From an uncultured Lachnospiraceae bacterium (GTDB lineage Bacteria; Bacillota; Clostridia; Lachnospirales; Lachnospiraceae), in NCBI GenBank assembly GCA_947567595.1, contig CANOMQ010000011.1:43741-107740 (forward strand): a stretch of DNA of 64,000 nt, written 5' to 3'. The position numbers were made by a program, and so were the translations under genes. Numbering within the stretch: position 1 is the first letter of the stretch; each line of letters starts with the position of its first letter. This document shows positions 16,717 to 25,402 of the stretch, one piece after another. A model generated the notes under the pieces. That model was not told the DNA's origin, did not search any database, and saw only the letters and a program-made list of their open reading frames with translations.

Positions 16717-17970
16717 TCAAACAGCCAGCTTAAGGCAGAGTTGACGGTATTTCGGACGTTTCGTCCGAAACCAGAGCCTGACGCCCTCTCTTGCATACGA
16801 GAGTATGCCTGAGACGCCTTTTGCCAGCCGGTAATAGCAGAAGAAAACTTTTTCCTTTACAGGATCTGCTGTCTTTATGATGGCAGCCTTAAGGGCATTG
16901 GTTTCTGATCCCATGGAGATCATTGCAAGAAATGCCATACATAAGGTGATATAAAAGTTAAGCGCGTTGATTGACTTTAACTTTCTCACTCGAAAGTTTT
17001 CAAACTGGAACATCTGCTTTTTGCAGCGGAAATATTCTTCGATTTTCCAGCGTGAAAAATAGGTTCTTGCCACCCGGACCACATCATCTTTGGATTTGAT
17101 TGCCTTGTTGGTGGCAGGCATCATTGGATGCTCGGTAATGCCATAAACAAGTACTAGATAAATATCCTTTCTGGATGCGGTAATCTGCACCCTTACATGG
17201 GAGAGATATGCTTCATGTTCTTTCCCTTTGTAAAACACACTGGTTTTGACTCTGCCTTTTCGGCGGTTGCAAAGCTCTGTAGCCGGTGTCCATTTGTTAT
17301 GATACAGCAGCCTGCGTTTAGCGGTCAGGCGAATGACATAATCCTGACCAAGTTCATCCAGTTTTAAAAACATCTTATTGTCATCGTATCCCCTGTCCAT
17401 GGCAAAAGTTGCTTTACCGAAGAGAGAAGCTCCCTGTTTTATGGCGTCGAAAGTGATTGTATTTGCAGACTTATAGTCTTTTTCCCGTGAAGAATGAATG
17501 TGGGAGAAGATGCTGACAGGATGATTGCTGGCGGTAAGGACACAGGCTTCTGTAACATGATAGCCCTTCTTATAAACACTTTTTGTGGCAGTGCTTTCAG
17601 AACCATCCCTGACAATGCCCAGGGCTTCGAATTTATAACCGTCAGGTTTTACAACATCACTGTCATCAATGTAAATCACAGGTTCAGCAGGAACCATCTT
17701 TTTTACCTGCTGGAGATAGGAAGCTGCCGCAGGAGCTGGGGTTCCTTTATCAAGGTGTCTGGACAAACGGTCAACAATATTTATTTTTTTAGAGGGTTCG
17801 TGAAGCTGGTCTACAACATCGGTCAGAAGGCAGCTTCTGGAAGCCAGCATACCATAAGTGATGTCAGCGACAAATTTCTTTTCGGGTTTTGAAAGGTGGT
17901 TTGAAATTTTATTTGTAAAAGTCAAAATTTTTCGTTTTAAAGCGTAAGTATTTGATGTAAAATTAGTCAT
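16717..17970 (-). CDS. IS4-family DDE transposase
   Basis: A 417-residue RNase-H-fold transposase. The first catalytic Asp is in Y-I-D-D-S-D-V, the second in F-A-M-D-R-G-Y-D, and the C-terminal part has the IS4 signature Y-F-S-R-W-K-I-E-E-Y-F-R-C-K-K (Y-x2-R-x3-E-x6-K type). It is full length without stops or frameshifts. Its ribosome site lies in the 3' arm of a long inverted repeat (17971-18049), which can limit translation from read-through transcripts. Confidence 0.93.
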   Translation of the reverse strand: MTNFTSNTYALKRKILTFTNKISNHLSKPEKKFVADITYGMLASRSCLLTDVVDQLHEPSKKINIVDRLSRHLDKGTPAPAAASYLQQVKKMVPAEPVIYIDDSDVVKPDGYKFEALGIVRDGSESTATKSVYKKGYHVTEACVLTASNHPVSIFSHIHSSREKDYKSANTITFDAIKQGASLFGKATFAMDRGYDDNKMFLKLDELGQDYVIRLTAKRRLLYHNKWTPATELCNRRKGRVKTSVFYKGKEHEAYLSHVRVQITASRKDIYLVLVYGITEHPMMPATNKAIKSKDDVVRVARTYFSRWKIEEYFRCKKQMFQFENFRVRKLKSINALNFYITLCMAFLAMISMGSETNALKAAIIKTADPVKEKVFFCYYRLAKGVSGILSYAREGVRLWFRTKRPKYRQLCLKLAV

Positions 17971-18049
17971 AAGGAATCCCTTTCTTTTTTGTTTAGTGAG
18001 GTTTTATTGTGGTGATTTAATTTTACAACAAAAAGAAACAGGATTCCTT
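17971..18049 (-). promoter_or_regulatory. Inverted repeat hiding the transposase ribosome site
   Basis: The arms AAGGAATCCCTTTCTTTTT (17971-17989) and its near-complement (18030-18049, one extra base) can form a stem of about 18 bp in RNA entering from outside the element. The stem contains the GGGA ribosome site just before the transposase ATG. Transcripts starting inside the loop would lack the 5' arm and be translated. Confidence 0.7.
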
Positions 18050-18119
18050 ATATTTTGGCTATTTTTTGAAAGTTGTGGATAACGATATATGGAAAAAGAT
18101 GCAATTATGGATAAAAGTA

Positions 18120-18131
18120 CGGAAACTCAAG
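18120..18131 (-). repeat. Right terminal inverted repeat of the IS
   Basis: CGGAAACTCAAG, the exact reverse complement of 16559-16570. Confidence 0.85.
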
Positions 18132-18141
18132 AAAAAGGTTT
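18132..18141. repeat. Target site duplication, right copy
   Basis: AAAAAGGTTT, identical to 16549-16558. It ends 3 bp before the -35 box of the next promoter. Confidence 0.85.
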
Positions 18142-18144
18142 TGA

Positions 18145-18173
18145 TTGAGTTCACACAAGTCTTGTGATATAAT
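18145..18173 (+). promoter_or_regulatory. Promoter with palindromic operator, LytTR regulator gene
   Basis: TTGAGT (18145-18150) and TATAAT (18168-18173) with a 17-bp spacer. The spacer contains a 13-bp perfect palindrome CACAAGTCTTGTG (18154-18166), well placed to be a repressor operator. Confidence 0.7.
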
Positions 18174-18276
18174 CTTTAAATATACCAATTTGCAATCAAG
18201 AAAATAAAAAGCTATCAGTATGACAGACCAACGACAGAACAGTTTTTTCGTTAGGAAATACTAGAAGGAGGAAGAA

Positions 18277-19011
18277 ATGTACACAATAGCGCTTTGCGAT
18301 GACGAAGAGGCAGGACTTGAGCAAATGGAGGAATATTTGTCTAAGTATCAGGAGCAAAAAGGCTCCTTGGAATATAAAACGCAGCATTTCCAAAGCGGGG
18401 AAGCGCTGCTGGAATATGTTGAAAAAGGGGAGTGTATGCCGGATTTGCTGCTCCTAGACATCTTTATGACAGGCAAGACCGGGATTGAGGTGGCGCAGGC
18501 GATACGCAGGTTTGGCAAGAAGGTGCCAATCATTTTTCAGACTATGTCAATGGACTACGCGCTAAATGCCTACGAGGTGGACGCAATCCAGTACCTTGTC
18601 AAGCCGTTAGAGGAGGATAAGTTTTTCCACGCGATGGATGTCGCGTTCGGGCAGTTGCAAAAGGAAAAGGATAACCACATTTTAATCAAGCAGCCCGGCG
18701 GTGTCAGGAAGCTGCGCCCCGATGAAATTATATATTGTGAATCGCAGAAAAATTATCAGATTTTGTATTTGGAACAGGAAGAGTGCAAAATCAGAATGAC
18801 AGCTTCCGAGCTGTGGGGAATTTTGGAAAAGTCCCCACAGTTTGGCAGGTGCGGGCGTTCTTTTATTTTAAACATGAACCATATTGTCTGCTTCCGGCGG
18901 GAAATGGTTCTGATGGATAACAACAAAAAAATCTACATGCCCAAAAACAAGACGGCTGAATTTAAACAGGTCTATTTGGATTACTGTTTTTCGGAAATGG
19001 ACATCGGATGA
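18277..19011 (+). CDS. LytTR-family response regulator (AgrA-like)
   Basis: A 244-residue two-domain regulator. Residues 1-120 form a receiver with acidic pocket D8-D9, phosphoacceptor D61 (L-L-L-L-D-I-F) and conserved Lys in Y-L-V-K-P. Residues 140-240 form a LytTR DNA-binding domain (I-I-Y-C-E-S-Q-K-N-Y, then R-C-G-R-S-F-I-L-N-M-N-H-I). GGAGGAAG precedes the ATG. No sensor kinase is directly adjacent in the same transcript; the hybrid kinase at 19.8-22.4 kb is on the opposite strand and has its own receiver. The IS just upstream may affect its expression. Confidence 0.93.
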   Translation: MYTIALCDDEEAGLEQMEEYLSKYQEQKGSLEYKTQHFQSGEALLEYVEKGECMPDLLLLDIFMTGKTGIEVAQAIRRFGKKVPIIFQTMSMDYALNAYEVDAIQYLVKPLEEDKFFHAMDVAFGQLQKEKDNHILIKQPGGVRKLRPDEIIYCESQKNYQILYLEQEECKIRMTASELWGILEKSPQFGRCGRSFILNMNHIVCFRREMVLMDNNKKIYMPKNKTAEFKQVYLDYCFSEMDIG

Positions 19012-19026
19012 TTATAAAACAGTATA

Positions 19027-19785
19027 TTACTGTTTATCCAAAACCTCTTCAATCGTGTTTAGCAGCTTTTCCTTTTCTGCCGGCTTTAAAATATAACCGG
19101 CAGGATTTGACTGCAGAATTGCACAGACGGCTTTGCGGTCTGACACGCTTGTCAGAAAGACGACCGGGATTTTTGCCATATCGTCGTCCGCAAGCATTGT
19201 CTCAAAAACCTCCCTGCCATTCATTTCCGGCATTTCATAGTCCAGTAAAACCAAATCCGGCGCCTCCTGCTGGATGGTCATTAATGCCTGCTTCCCAGAG
19301 GTGGCAAGGAGGACATCGTATTTCATATCCAGCATACTTTTGAAATTCCTGAGCATAAGCGGCGTGTCGTCCACGATTAAAATCTTCTTTTTGTCAAATC
19401 TGCTTTTTTTCGGCGCATTTTCCGCGGTATCCAAAAGCTGATGGCACTTGTTGATAAGCCCTGCACGGGTGATTGGGGAAACCATCTTTTTAAACTGTTC
19501 GTTCTCAAAAAGCTCCTTGTGGTTTTGTGCCTCCTTGCTGTCAAGCAGGATAAGCACGGGAAGCTTGGCGTGCTTTTCGCGGAACCAGTCAAGAATGGGC
19601 TGGTCGTCTCCCGCCTCCAAATCCAAATAAGAGAGAATGACCAAATCCGGTTTTAAAATTCCGGTCATTGCCTGAATGTTGTCAAACTGCTTTGTGCAAA
19701 GCTGTACCTGATAGTCCTCGGACAGGTATTCCGAAAAATTTTTCGCGGTGTTGTCTAAGTTCCCGATGATTAGTATTTTTTTCAT
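19027..19785 (-). CDS. Double-receiver response regulator, first receiver degenerate
   Basis: A 252-residue protein of two receiver-like domains and no output domain. The N-terminal domain (1-115) lacks the acidic pocket (I-L-I-I-G-N instead of D-D) and the phosphoacceptor (L-V-I-L-S-Y). The C-terminal domain (about 130-252) is intact with I-L-I-V-D-D-T, L-V-L-L-D-Y-E-M-P-E-M-N-G, and the conserved Lys in I-L-K-P-A. The ATG at 19785 is chosen because GGAGG stands just upstream; an upstream ATG at 19800 would include that ribosome site. It lies 45 bp after the hybrid kinase gene on the same strand, so it is a likely phosphorelay partner of its Hpt domain. Confidence 0.88.
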   Translation of the reverse strand: MKKILIIGNLDNTAKNFSEYLSEDYQVQLCTKQFDNIQAMTGILKPDLVILSYLDLEAGDDQPILDWFREKHAKLPVLILLDSKEAQNHKELFENEQFKKMVSPITRAGLINKCHQLLDTAENAPKKSRFDKKKILIVDDTPLMLRNFKSMLDMKYDVLLATSGKQALMTIQQEAPDLVLLDYEMPEMNGREVFETMLADDDMAKIPVVFLTSVSDRKAVCAILQSNPAGYILKPAEKEKLLNTIEEVLDKQ

Positions 19786-19830
19786 TTTACTTTCCTCCAT
19801 GCATATATGTAATTGTATAATTCTATTCGT

Positions 19831-22386
19831 TTAATGATTATCCCCGTTGCCGGAGCCGGACGTCATTTCGCTGATGGTCTTTTCCAAGGTTCTGATGACG
19901 GTTTTTGTCTGCTCCGCGTCTAAATTGGTGACAGAAAGGTCGAGCTGTTCCATCAGCGCAAGGACTGGTTCGGGATATTGGAACGTCTCAAAATGGCGTA
20001 TGATTTCATCTGCCGTGTCAATGTCCATGCGCTGCATTGCCTGCTCCAAGATGGAAAAATATTCCTGTATCATGTGCAGGTCGGCATGGGGTTTTTCAGG
20101 CTTTTCGGAGTCGCTTGGCTTTTCCGCCAACGGGCGGAGCCGGTTCTTCATGCGCTTCCACTCCTCCAGGAAATAGGGCGTCACGGAGAAGAGAATATCC
20201 GTTCTGCCGTCCCTTGCGGCATACTCAAGCATTTTCGCAACGCCGGACAAGGAGGTCGCGCCAATCATGGCGGCAGAGCTTTTCATCGAATGGACGCGTA
20301 TCTTAAACTGCCTAAGCGCCTCGGCGTCGGAGTTTTGGATTTGGTCAAGGAACTGCACCAGTGCATCGTGGTCGGAATCCATTGCGCGGTAAAAGTCCTT
20401 GATTGTCTCAAACAACATCTCCGGCTCCTTGAGGTGCATCAGGGCATATTCCCAGTCAATCCCGTCAATTTCCGGAAATTCATAGTCGGGGGCAGGCTCG
20501 CTATCAGCCGCTGGTACCTCTGTAATAGTAGTATCATCAGATATTTCACAAAGTACGATTTTTTCATCGGGCAACAGGTCAAGCAGCATTGCTTCGAGCT
20601 TTTCCGGATTAATCGGCTTGGAGAGAAAGCTGTGGAACCCTTCCCTTAAATACATTTCCTTTGCCCCTGCAATGGCATTGGCGGTCAATGCGATGACCGG
20701 AACCGTGCGGCAGGGAGAGCTTTCGTCTGCCATAAGGCGGTGCAGCGTCTCAATCCCGTCCATGTCCGGCATCATATGGTCAAGGAAAATCAAATCATAA
20801 GCATTCCTGCGCGCAAGGGAAAGGCACTCCATGCCGCTGGCAGCCTCGTCAATCTGCAACAAGGTTGCCTTTAAGAGATTTTTAAATACCCGTCGGTTCA
20901 TGGCGTTGTCATCTACGACAAGCACCCGTGCGTCTGGGGCGGTCAGCATGGTCTTGTAGGTGTATTCCTTTGCCTGATTGCGAATGCGCTCTTCCAAATT
21001 GCCGATTGGCTCCGCGTTCACAATTTTCTGCTCCAAGGTAAAATAGAAGTCAGAGCCTTCCCCATAAACGCTTTTCACTTGGAGGCTGCTTCCCATGAGG
21101 TCGAGTAGCTGTGTGGTAATGCTCATGCCAAGTCCCGTTCCCTCAATATTGCGGTTGCGCTGCTCCTCAATCCGCTCAAATTCGGCAAAAAGCTTGGAAA
21201 TATCCTCCTCCTTAATGCCAATTCCGGTGTCCGTTACATGGAAGGTCAGGACAACCGTGCCCGCGTCGTGGGAAGCGCTGCCCTGAACCGTTAAGGTCAC
21301 GCTGCCCTGTTCCGTATATTTCACGGCGTTGTTCATCAGGTTAATCAAAATCTGACGAAGGCGCACATCATCACCCCACAGCCGCGACGGAAGCTGGCTG
21401 TCAATGGAGAGCCTGACAGAGAGCCCTTTATTTTCCGCCTTCATGGAAATCATGTTCATAATGTCATGAATAAGGCTGCTGAAATCATATTCCTCCGGTA
21501 TCAGCTCAAGCTTGCCGGATTCAATTTTTGACAAATCCAAAATATCATTAATCAGGGAAAGCAGGCTCTGCCCGGCATTTTGAATATCCAAGGCATACTC
21601 CTTAATCTGCTCCTCCTTTGTCTCGCGCAAAATCATGGTGTCCATGCCAAGCACCGCGTTGATGGGCGTGCGGATTTCGTGGGACATATTGGCAAGGAAA
21701 CGTCCCTTCGCGTCACTGGCTGCAAGCGCCTGCTGTCTTTGCTGCTCCATCAGGATAAATTCATGGACGGTGTTTATCATTGCAAGGATTTGCAGGAAGA
21801 TAAGACCAAACGGCATGAGCGCGTTGTCCCGCAAGGCTTTCTGCGATATGAAATAGGGAACGAGCCGGGTAAGGCAGATAAACCACACAAACGTAAGCCC
21901 GAGCGCGGCAAGACGGTAGTCTCTGACCTGCCTGCGGTATAAATCGTACAGGATTGTTGATTCCATGACGGTTAAAAACAGACTAAGGAACAGCAGCACC
22001 ACAAACGCATGATTTTCAGCATATCCGGTTCCCGTCAAGTGCAGCACGGTAAACAGGATTGCCTCCAACAAAACGGCGGCTCCCATAATCCGGTATAGTT
22101 TCTCATACCGCTTTTTCTGAAGCAGGTTTAGATAGAGGAAAAATGGAAGCGGCAGAAGCAGTGTCGCAAAAAACGCGATAAGATCCGCGGCAACCGGAAA
22201 CCAGTATTGTCCGGCGGCAGAATTGGAAAAATTCCAAACCGCGGCAATCAGGGTTCCCCAGCCCAAGCATTCCAAAGAAATTTCCCGATGGTAAAACAGA
22301 CGCAGCACGCTGCCGCCGATGATACAAATCAGGCTTAATATCAGTGTCGTAAATATAATTAACAGTTGAATAAAACTTCCCGCCAT
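19831..22386 (-). CDS. Hybrid sensor histidine kinase with 7TM-like sensor, receiver and Hpt domains
   Basis: An 851-residue membrane kinase. Residues 1-215 contain about seven hydrophobic helices (7TM-His-kinase-like sensor). Next come HisKA with phospho-His H236 (F-L-A-N-M-S-H-E-I-R-T-P), HATPase with the usual N box and G-T-G-L-G-M-S, a receiver with acceptor D536 (L-I-F-L-D-H-M-M-P-D-M-D-G) and a C-terminal Hpt domain with H699 (V-H-S-M-K-S-S-A-A). The full His-Asp-His relay is on one chain and the final Asp may be in the downstream double-receiver protein. It is divergent from the SARP-like activator, with inverted and direct repeats in between. Confidence 0.93.
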   Translation of the reverse strand: MAGSFIQLLIIFTTLILSLICIIGGSVLRLFYHREISLECLGWGTLIAAVWNFSNSAAGQYWFPVAADLIAFFATLLLPLPFFLYLNLLQKKRYEKLYRIMGAAVLLEAILFTVLHLTGTGYAENHAFVVLLFLSLFLTVMESTILYDLYRRQVRDYRLAALGLTFVWFICLTRLVPYFISQKALRDNALMPFGLIFLQILAMINTVHEFILMEQQRQQALAASDAKGRFLANMSHEIRTPINAVLGMDTMILRETKEEQIKEYALDIQNAGQSLLSLINDILDLSKIESGKLELIPEEYDFSSLIHDIMNMISMKAENKGLSVRLSIDSQLPSRLWGDDVRLRQILINLMNNAVKYTEQGSVTLTVQGSASHDAGTVVLTFHVTDTGIGIKEEDISKLFAEFERIEEQRNRNIEGTGLGMSITTQLLDLMGSSLQVKSVYGEGSDFYFTLEQKIVNAEPIGNLEERIRNQAKEYTYKTMLTAPDARVLVVDDNAMNRRVFKNLLKATLLQIDEAASGMECLSLARRNAYDLIFLDHMMPDMDGIETLHRLMADESSPCRTVPVIALTANAIAGAKEMYLREGFHSFLSKPINPEKLEAMLLDLLPDEKIVLCEISDDTTITEVPAADSEPAPDYEFPEIDGIDWEYALMHLKEPEMLFETIKDFYRAMDSDHDALVQFLDQIQNSDAEALRQFKIRVHSMKSSAAMIGATSLSGVAKMLEYAARDGRTDILFSVTPYFLEEWKRMKNRLRPLAEKPSDSEKPEKPHADLHMIQEYFSILEQAMQRMDIDTADEIIRHFETFQYPEPVLALMEQLDLSVTNLDAEQTKTVIRTLEKTISEMTSGSGNGDNH

Positions 22387-22438
22387 AGCGATTCCCTCTT
22401 TGATTTTTATTTTTATAAATTCCTTCTTAATTATAACA

Positions 22439-22465
22439 TGCCAAATTGTGTAATGTTATTTGGCA
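22439..22465. promoter_or_regulatory. Inverted repeat in the divergent kinase/activator promoter region
   Basis: TGCCAAAT and ATTTGGCA, 8 bp each and perfect, are separated by 11 bp, so the half-sites lie nearly two helical turns apart. It overlaps the region just upstream of a minus-strand TATAAT (22430-22435) for the kinase gene. This is the geometry of a dimeric regulator site. Confidence 0.6.
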
Positions 22466-22475
22466 GGATTGCATT

Positions 22476-22538
22476 TTGTCCCTAAGAACAAGCAAAATAT
22501 CCCCGACGCTTCGCGCAAAAACAACAAGTTGTCCCTAA
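22476..22538 (+). repeat. Two direct repeats TTGTCCCTAA before the activator gene
   Basis: The 10-bp sequence occurs at 22476-22485 and 22529-22538, 53 bp apart (about five helical turns). The second copy overlaps a small palindrome ACAACAAGTTGT (22521-22532). These could bind a regulator of the injection-system activator. Confidence 0.55.
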
Positions 22539-22650
22539 AAAAGTACAACTCGTTTCAAGGCTATTGAAATTTCGATAAAAAAAAAGAAAAATAGATAAAA
22601 ACAGCCCGTAAAAAAACGATTGAAAATGCGTCAGAGGAAGAAAGGGCAAC

Positions 22651-25392
22651 ATGAGAAACGAAAATAATCAAATTCAGATACCAAATGTTGATAAGGGTTA
22701 TATGAAGCGGACGGCAGACGAGCTTCTTGCCTCAAGGCAGGAGGGCATTATCCTGCTCAATGCAGGCGCCGGATATGGAAAAACACAGATTTTGGCAAAC
22801 TACGTGCGTCATTTTCCGGGAAAAAGCGCTTGGTACAGCATGAACGACACGGACAATGATCTGATGTCCTTTGTGCGCAATTTTATCAAATCCATTCAGT
22901 ACGCGCTGGACATTCCAAAGAATGATTTTGACCTTTCGCTTCCCCTTTTGGGAAACATTGATATTTTAATCGGACAGCTTGTCACGTGGCTTGACAGCAG
23001 GATTGAATTCCTGAATGTGATTTTCGACGATTTTCAGGAAATCACCAATCCCGATATTTTCAATTTATTAGATATTTTGATTGAGACGATGGATAAAAAA
23101 ATCCGTCTTTTTATTGTGGAAAAACGCTCCCTTCCAAATTCCCTTGAGAAATATGTCCAAAGCGGGCAGGCTTTTTGTATCGGGACAGATGATTTGAAGT
23201 TCAACCTGACCGAAATTACCGTGCTGCTTGAAAACGCGGGAGCGTATGCCGAGCAGTGGGCGGCGCTGATTTACGACCGCACGGAGGGGTGGCCGGTGGG
23301 AACGGCGCAAATCCTGCTCCAACTGCGTCAGCAAAACAGGAAAGTCACTTTTGAGGATTTAAAGAAAATCTGCGAAAATTTGGAGGTTTCCGACTATTTC
23401 ATGACGCGGGTGTACAAGACGCTGCCCTTTGACATTCAGACCTTTTTGAAAAAGACGGCGGTACTGGATTACATGACGCCCTCCATCTGTAACAAAGTGG
23501 TTGGAATTTATAATTCAGAAAGTATGCTGCGCTATCTTGTGAATGAGAAGCTCTTTGTACAGACCTTGGGCGAGGGCAGCAGCCTGTACCGGTATCATTC
23601 GATTTTCCAGCATTTTTTACTGGCACAGACCACCTTTGAGGAGCAGCAGGACGCGCTTCGGACGGCGTCGTATTTCCTCTTAAAGACGGGTGACAAAATT
23701 CAGGCGGCGGAGTATGCCTGCCGTGCAAAGGCGGTGGATATTGTACAGGCAGTCATTGAAGTATCCGGCGAGGCTATGCTGAATGACAGGCTTTACGGCA
23801 CATTAGAACGTTGGTTCGCTTTTCTTGACACGCAGCATTGCGGGCTGACCGCCAAGAGCAGGTTTATCTATGGAAAGTATCTGATGGCGCTCGGGCGCAC
23901 GCAGGAGGCAAACCAGCAGATTGCACAGGCAGGAAAGGCGTTTTTTGAGGACGGTCATCTGCAGGACTACAAGAGGGTTCTGCTGTTTGTGGCGGCGACG
24001 AAGCGAAGGGAAGGGGCGCTCTTGGAGGCGGAGCACTACCTTGCGGAGGCAAAAATGGATTTGGAGACCTCTTGGAATGAGGTTTCCAAAGCAATCCGCA
24101 CGGAAGAGGTAAAGCTAAAATGCTGCCTTCATGATTTGGAGGGCGTTACCACGCTGCTTGACGAATACAACTGTCAGGGCTTTGCGATAGAGCAGAATAT
24201 CTTTTTGGACGCCGTCCAAAAGCTCTTTGTTTATTGCGAAAAAAAGGCAATGGAGAAAAAGACATTTTATGACATTCCGGTCAACCATATCCCGGAGGGC
24301 TTTCTTTTGCGAAACTGTGTTCTTGCGGAGCAGATGAAGGCAGCGTTCCAATCCGGCGATTTGCTGCTTGCGGAGCAGACTGCAAGGGGAATTATACAAG
24401 GCGCCGAATATGAAACCTTGCAGACCGCGGCGGCATGGGAAATTCTTGCCGTGTTATCGTGGGACAGGGGGAACTATCGCAAGGCAGTGGAGCAGTCCCA
24501 GACAGGCAATGCTTTTTTGCGGAAAAATCATATATGGGATTTGGGGTTTGCGCAAAAGCAGCAGCAGATTTTAAATAAAATTAATTCGGTTCATCGAAAT
24601 GTCAATGACACCCAGTACCTGATTTCTGAGAATACACAGACACAGACGCAGGAGACGGAGCAGAAGGTATCTGAAAAAATCAGGATCCACTGTATGAACG
24701 GCTTTTGCGTGTTCCTTCCGGGCTTGGAGGGGCAGAAGGTCAAGTGGCGCACGAAGAAGGCGCAGGAATTATTTGCGTATCTGTTCCATCTTCAGGGAAA
24801 GGGCGTTTCCAAGGACGTTTTAATTGAGCTTTTATGGCCGGACGCAGGCGCCAAGAACGCGCTTGCCCTGTTTCACACGACCTTGTACAGCATTCGTCAG
24901 GTCTTCTCCCAAGAAGGGGTGGAGGATTTGATTTCCTATGAAAAAAAGAAATACGCACTCAAAATGCAGTTGGTGGAGTCGGATTTGGAGGAGCTGACCT
25001 CCTACTTCCAAAACGCGGCTGCCTGCGGGGAGGAGCCGGAACGGGTTATGCAGCTCTATCCCGGCAGTTACATGGGAAACAACGGCTATCTGTGGTCTTA
25101 TGGAACCGCAAAGGAACTGGAAAATGCGTATTTTAAGGTGTTACAGTCTGGCGCCGCGAAAAGAACAAGCCAAAATCAGCTAGAAGCGGCAATTCCATTT
25201 CTCCAAAGAATTATTGAAGCAGACCCATATAATGAAGAAATTATGTCGCAGTTGATTGTCTGCCTGTATCAGAGCGGCAGGCAGACGGACGCAAAACAGC
25301 AGTATGACCGTATGCAGAAGCTGTATCGTGAGGATTTGGAGCTGGATTTTGCAAAGTCATTCAAGGAAATTATCGAACAGGAACATTCATAA
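22651..25392 (+). CDS. STAND-NTPase/SARP-like transcriptional activator of the injection-system cluster
   Basis: A 913-residue regulator. Residues 1-280 form a MalT-like NTPase with Walker A G39-A-G-Y-G-K-T and a V-I-F-D-D-F-Q-E Walker B; 300-660 are helical and TPR-like. Residues about 685-775 form a SARP-type winged helix (K-V-K-W-R-T-K-K-A-Q-E-L-F-A-Y-L, then L-I-E-L-L-W-P-D) and 780-913 a bacterial transcriptional activation domain (BTAD). Such proteins are signal-gated DNA-binding activators. It stands 10 bp before the first AAA+ gene of the contractile system, on the same strand, and is the obvious candidate to switch the cluster on. Target assignment is inference. Confidence 0.85.
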   Translation: MRNENNQIQIPNVDKGYMKRTADELLASRQEGIILLNAGAGYGKTQILANYVRHFPGKSAWYSMNDTDNDLMSFVRNFIKSIQYALDIPKNDFDLSLPLLGNIDILIGQLVTWLDSRIEFLNVIFDDFQEITNPDIFNLLDILIETMDKKIRLFIVEKRSLPNSLEKYVQSGQAFCIGTDDLKFNLTEITVLLENAGAYAEQWAALIYDRTEGWPVGTAQILLQLRQQNRKVTFEDLKKICENLEVSDYFMTRVYKTLPFDIQTFLKKTAVLDYMTPSICNKVVGIYNSESMLRYLVNEKLFVQTLGEGSSLYRYHSIFQHFLLAQTTFEEQQDALRTASYFLLKTGDKIQAAEYACRAKAVDIVQAVIEVSGEAMLNDRLYGTLERWFAFLDTQHCGLTAKSRFIYGKYLMALGRTQEANQQIAQAGKAFFEDGHLQDYKRVLLFVAATKRREGALLEAEHYLAEAKMDLETSWNEVSKAIRTEEVKLKCCLHDLEGVTTLLDEYNCQGFAIEQNIFLDAVQKLFVYCEKKAMEKKTFYDIPVNHIPEGFLLRNCVLAEQMKAAFQSGDLLLAEQTARGIIQGAEYETLQTAAAWEILAVLSWDRGNYRKAVEQSQTGNAFLRKNHIWDLGFAQKQQQILNKINSVHRNVNDTQYLISENTQTQTQETEQKVSEKIRIHCMNGFCVFLPGLEGQKVKWRTKKAQELFAYLFHLQGKGVSKDVLIELLWPDAGAKNALALFHTTLYSIRQVFSQEGVEDLISYEKKKYALKMQLVESDLEELTSYFQNAAACGEEPERVMQLYPGSYMGNNGYLWSYGTAKELENAYFKVLQSGAAKRTSQNQLEAAIPFLQRIIEADPYNEEIMSQLIVCLYQSGRQTDAKQQYDRMQKLYREDLELDFAKSFKEIIEQEHS

Positions 25393-25402
25393 AGGAGCGT
25401 TT

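Larger units (their letters stand above)
16559..18131 (-). mobile_element. IS4-like insertion sequence, complete (about 1,573 bp)
   Basis: Bounded by 12-bp perfect terminal inverted repeats CTTGAGTTTCCG (16559-16570) and CGGAAACTCAAG (18120-18131) and flanked by identical 10-bp direct repeats. It contains one full-length DDE transposase gene on the minus strand. Intact ends, intact duplication and an undamaged transposase indicate a recent insertion. It landed between the helicase terminator and the promoter of the LytTR regulator. Confidence 0.88.

Noticed and set aside
19017-19035. Bidirectional terminator between the LytTR and double-receiver genes
   Set aside because: The AAACAGTA/TACTGTTT hairpin is only 8 bp, AT-rich, and lacks a proper T run on either strand.
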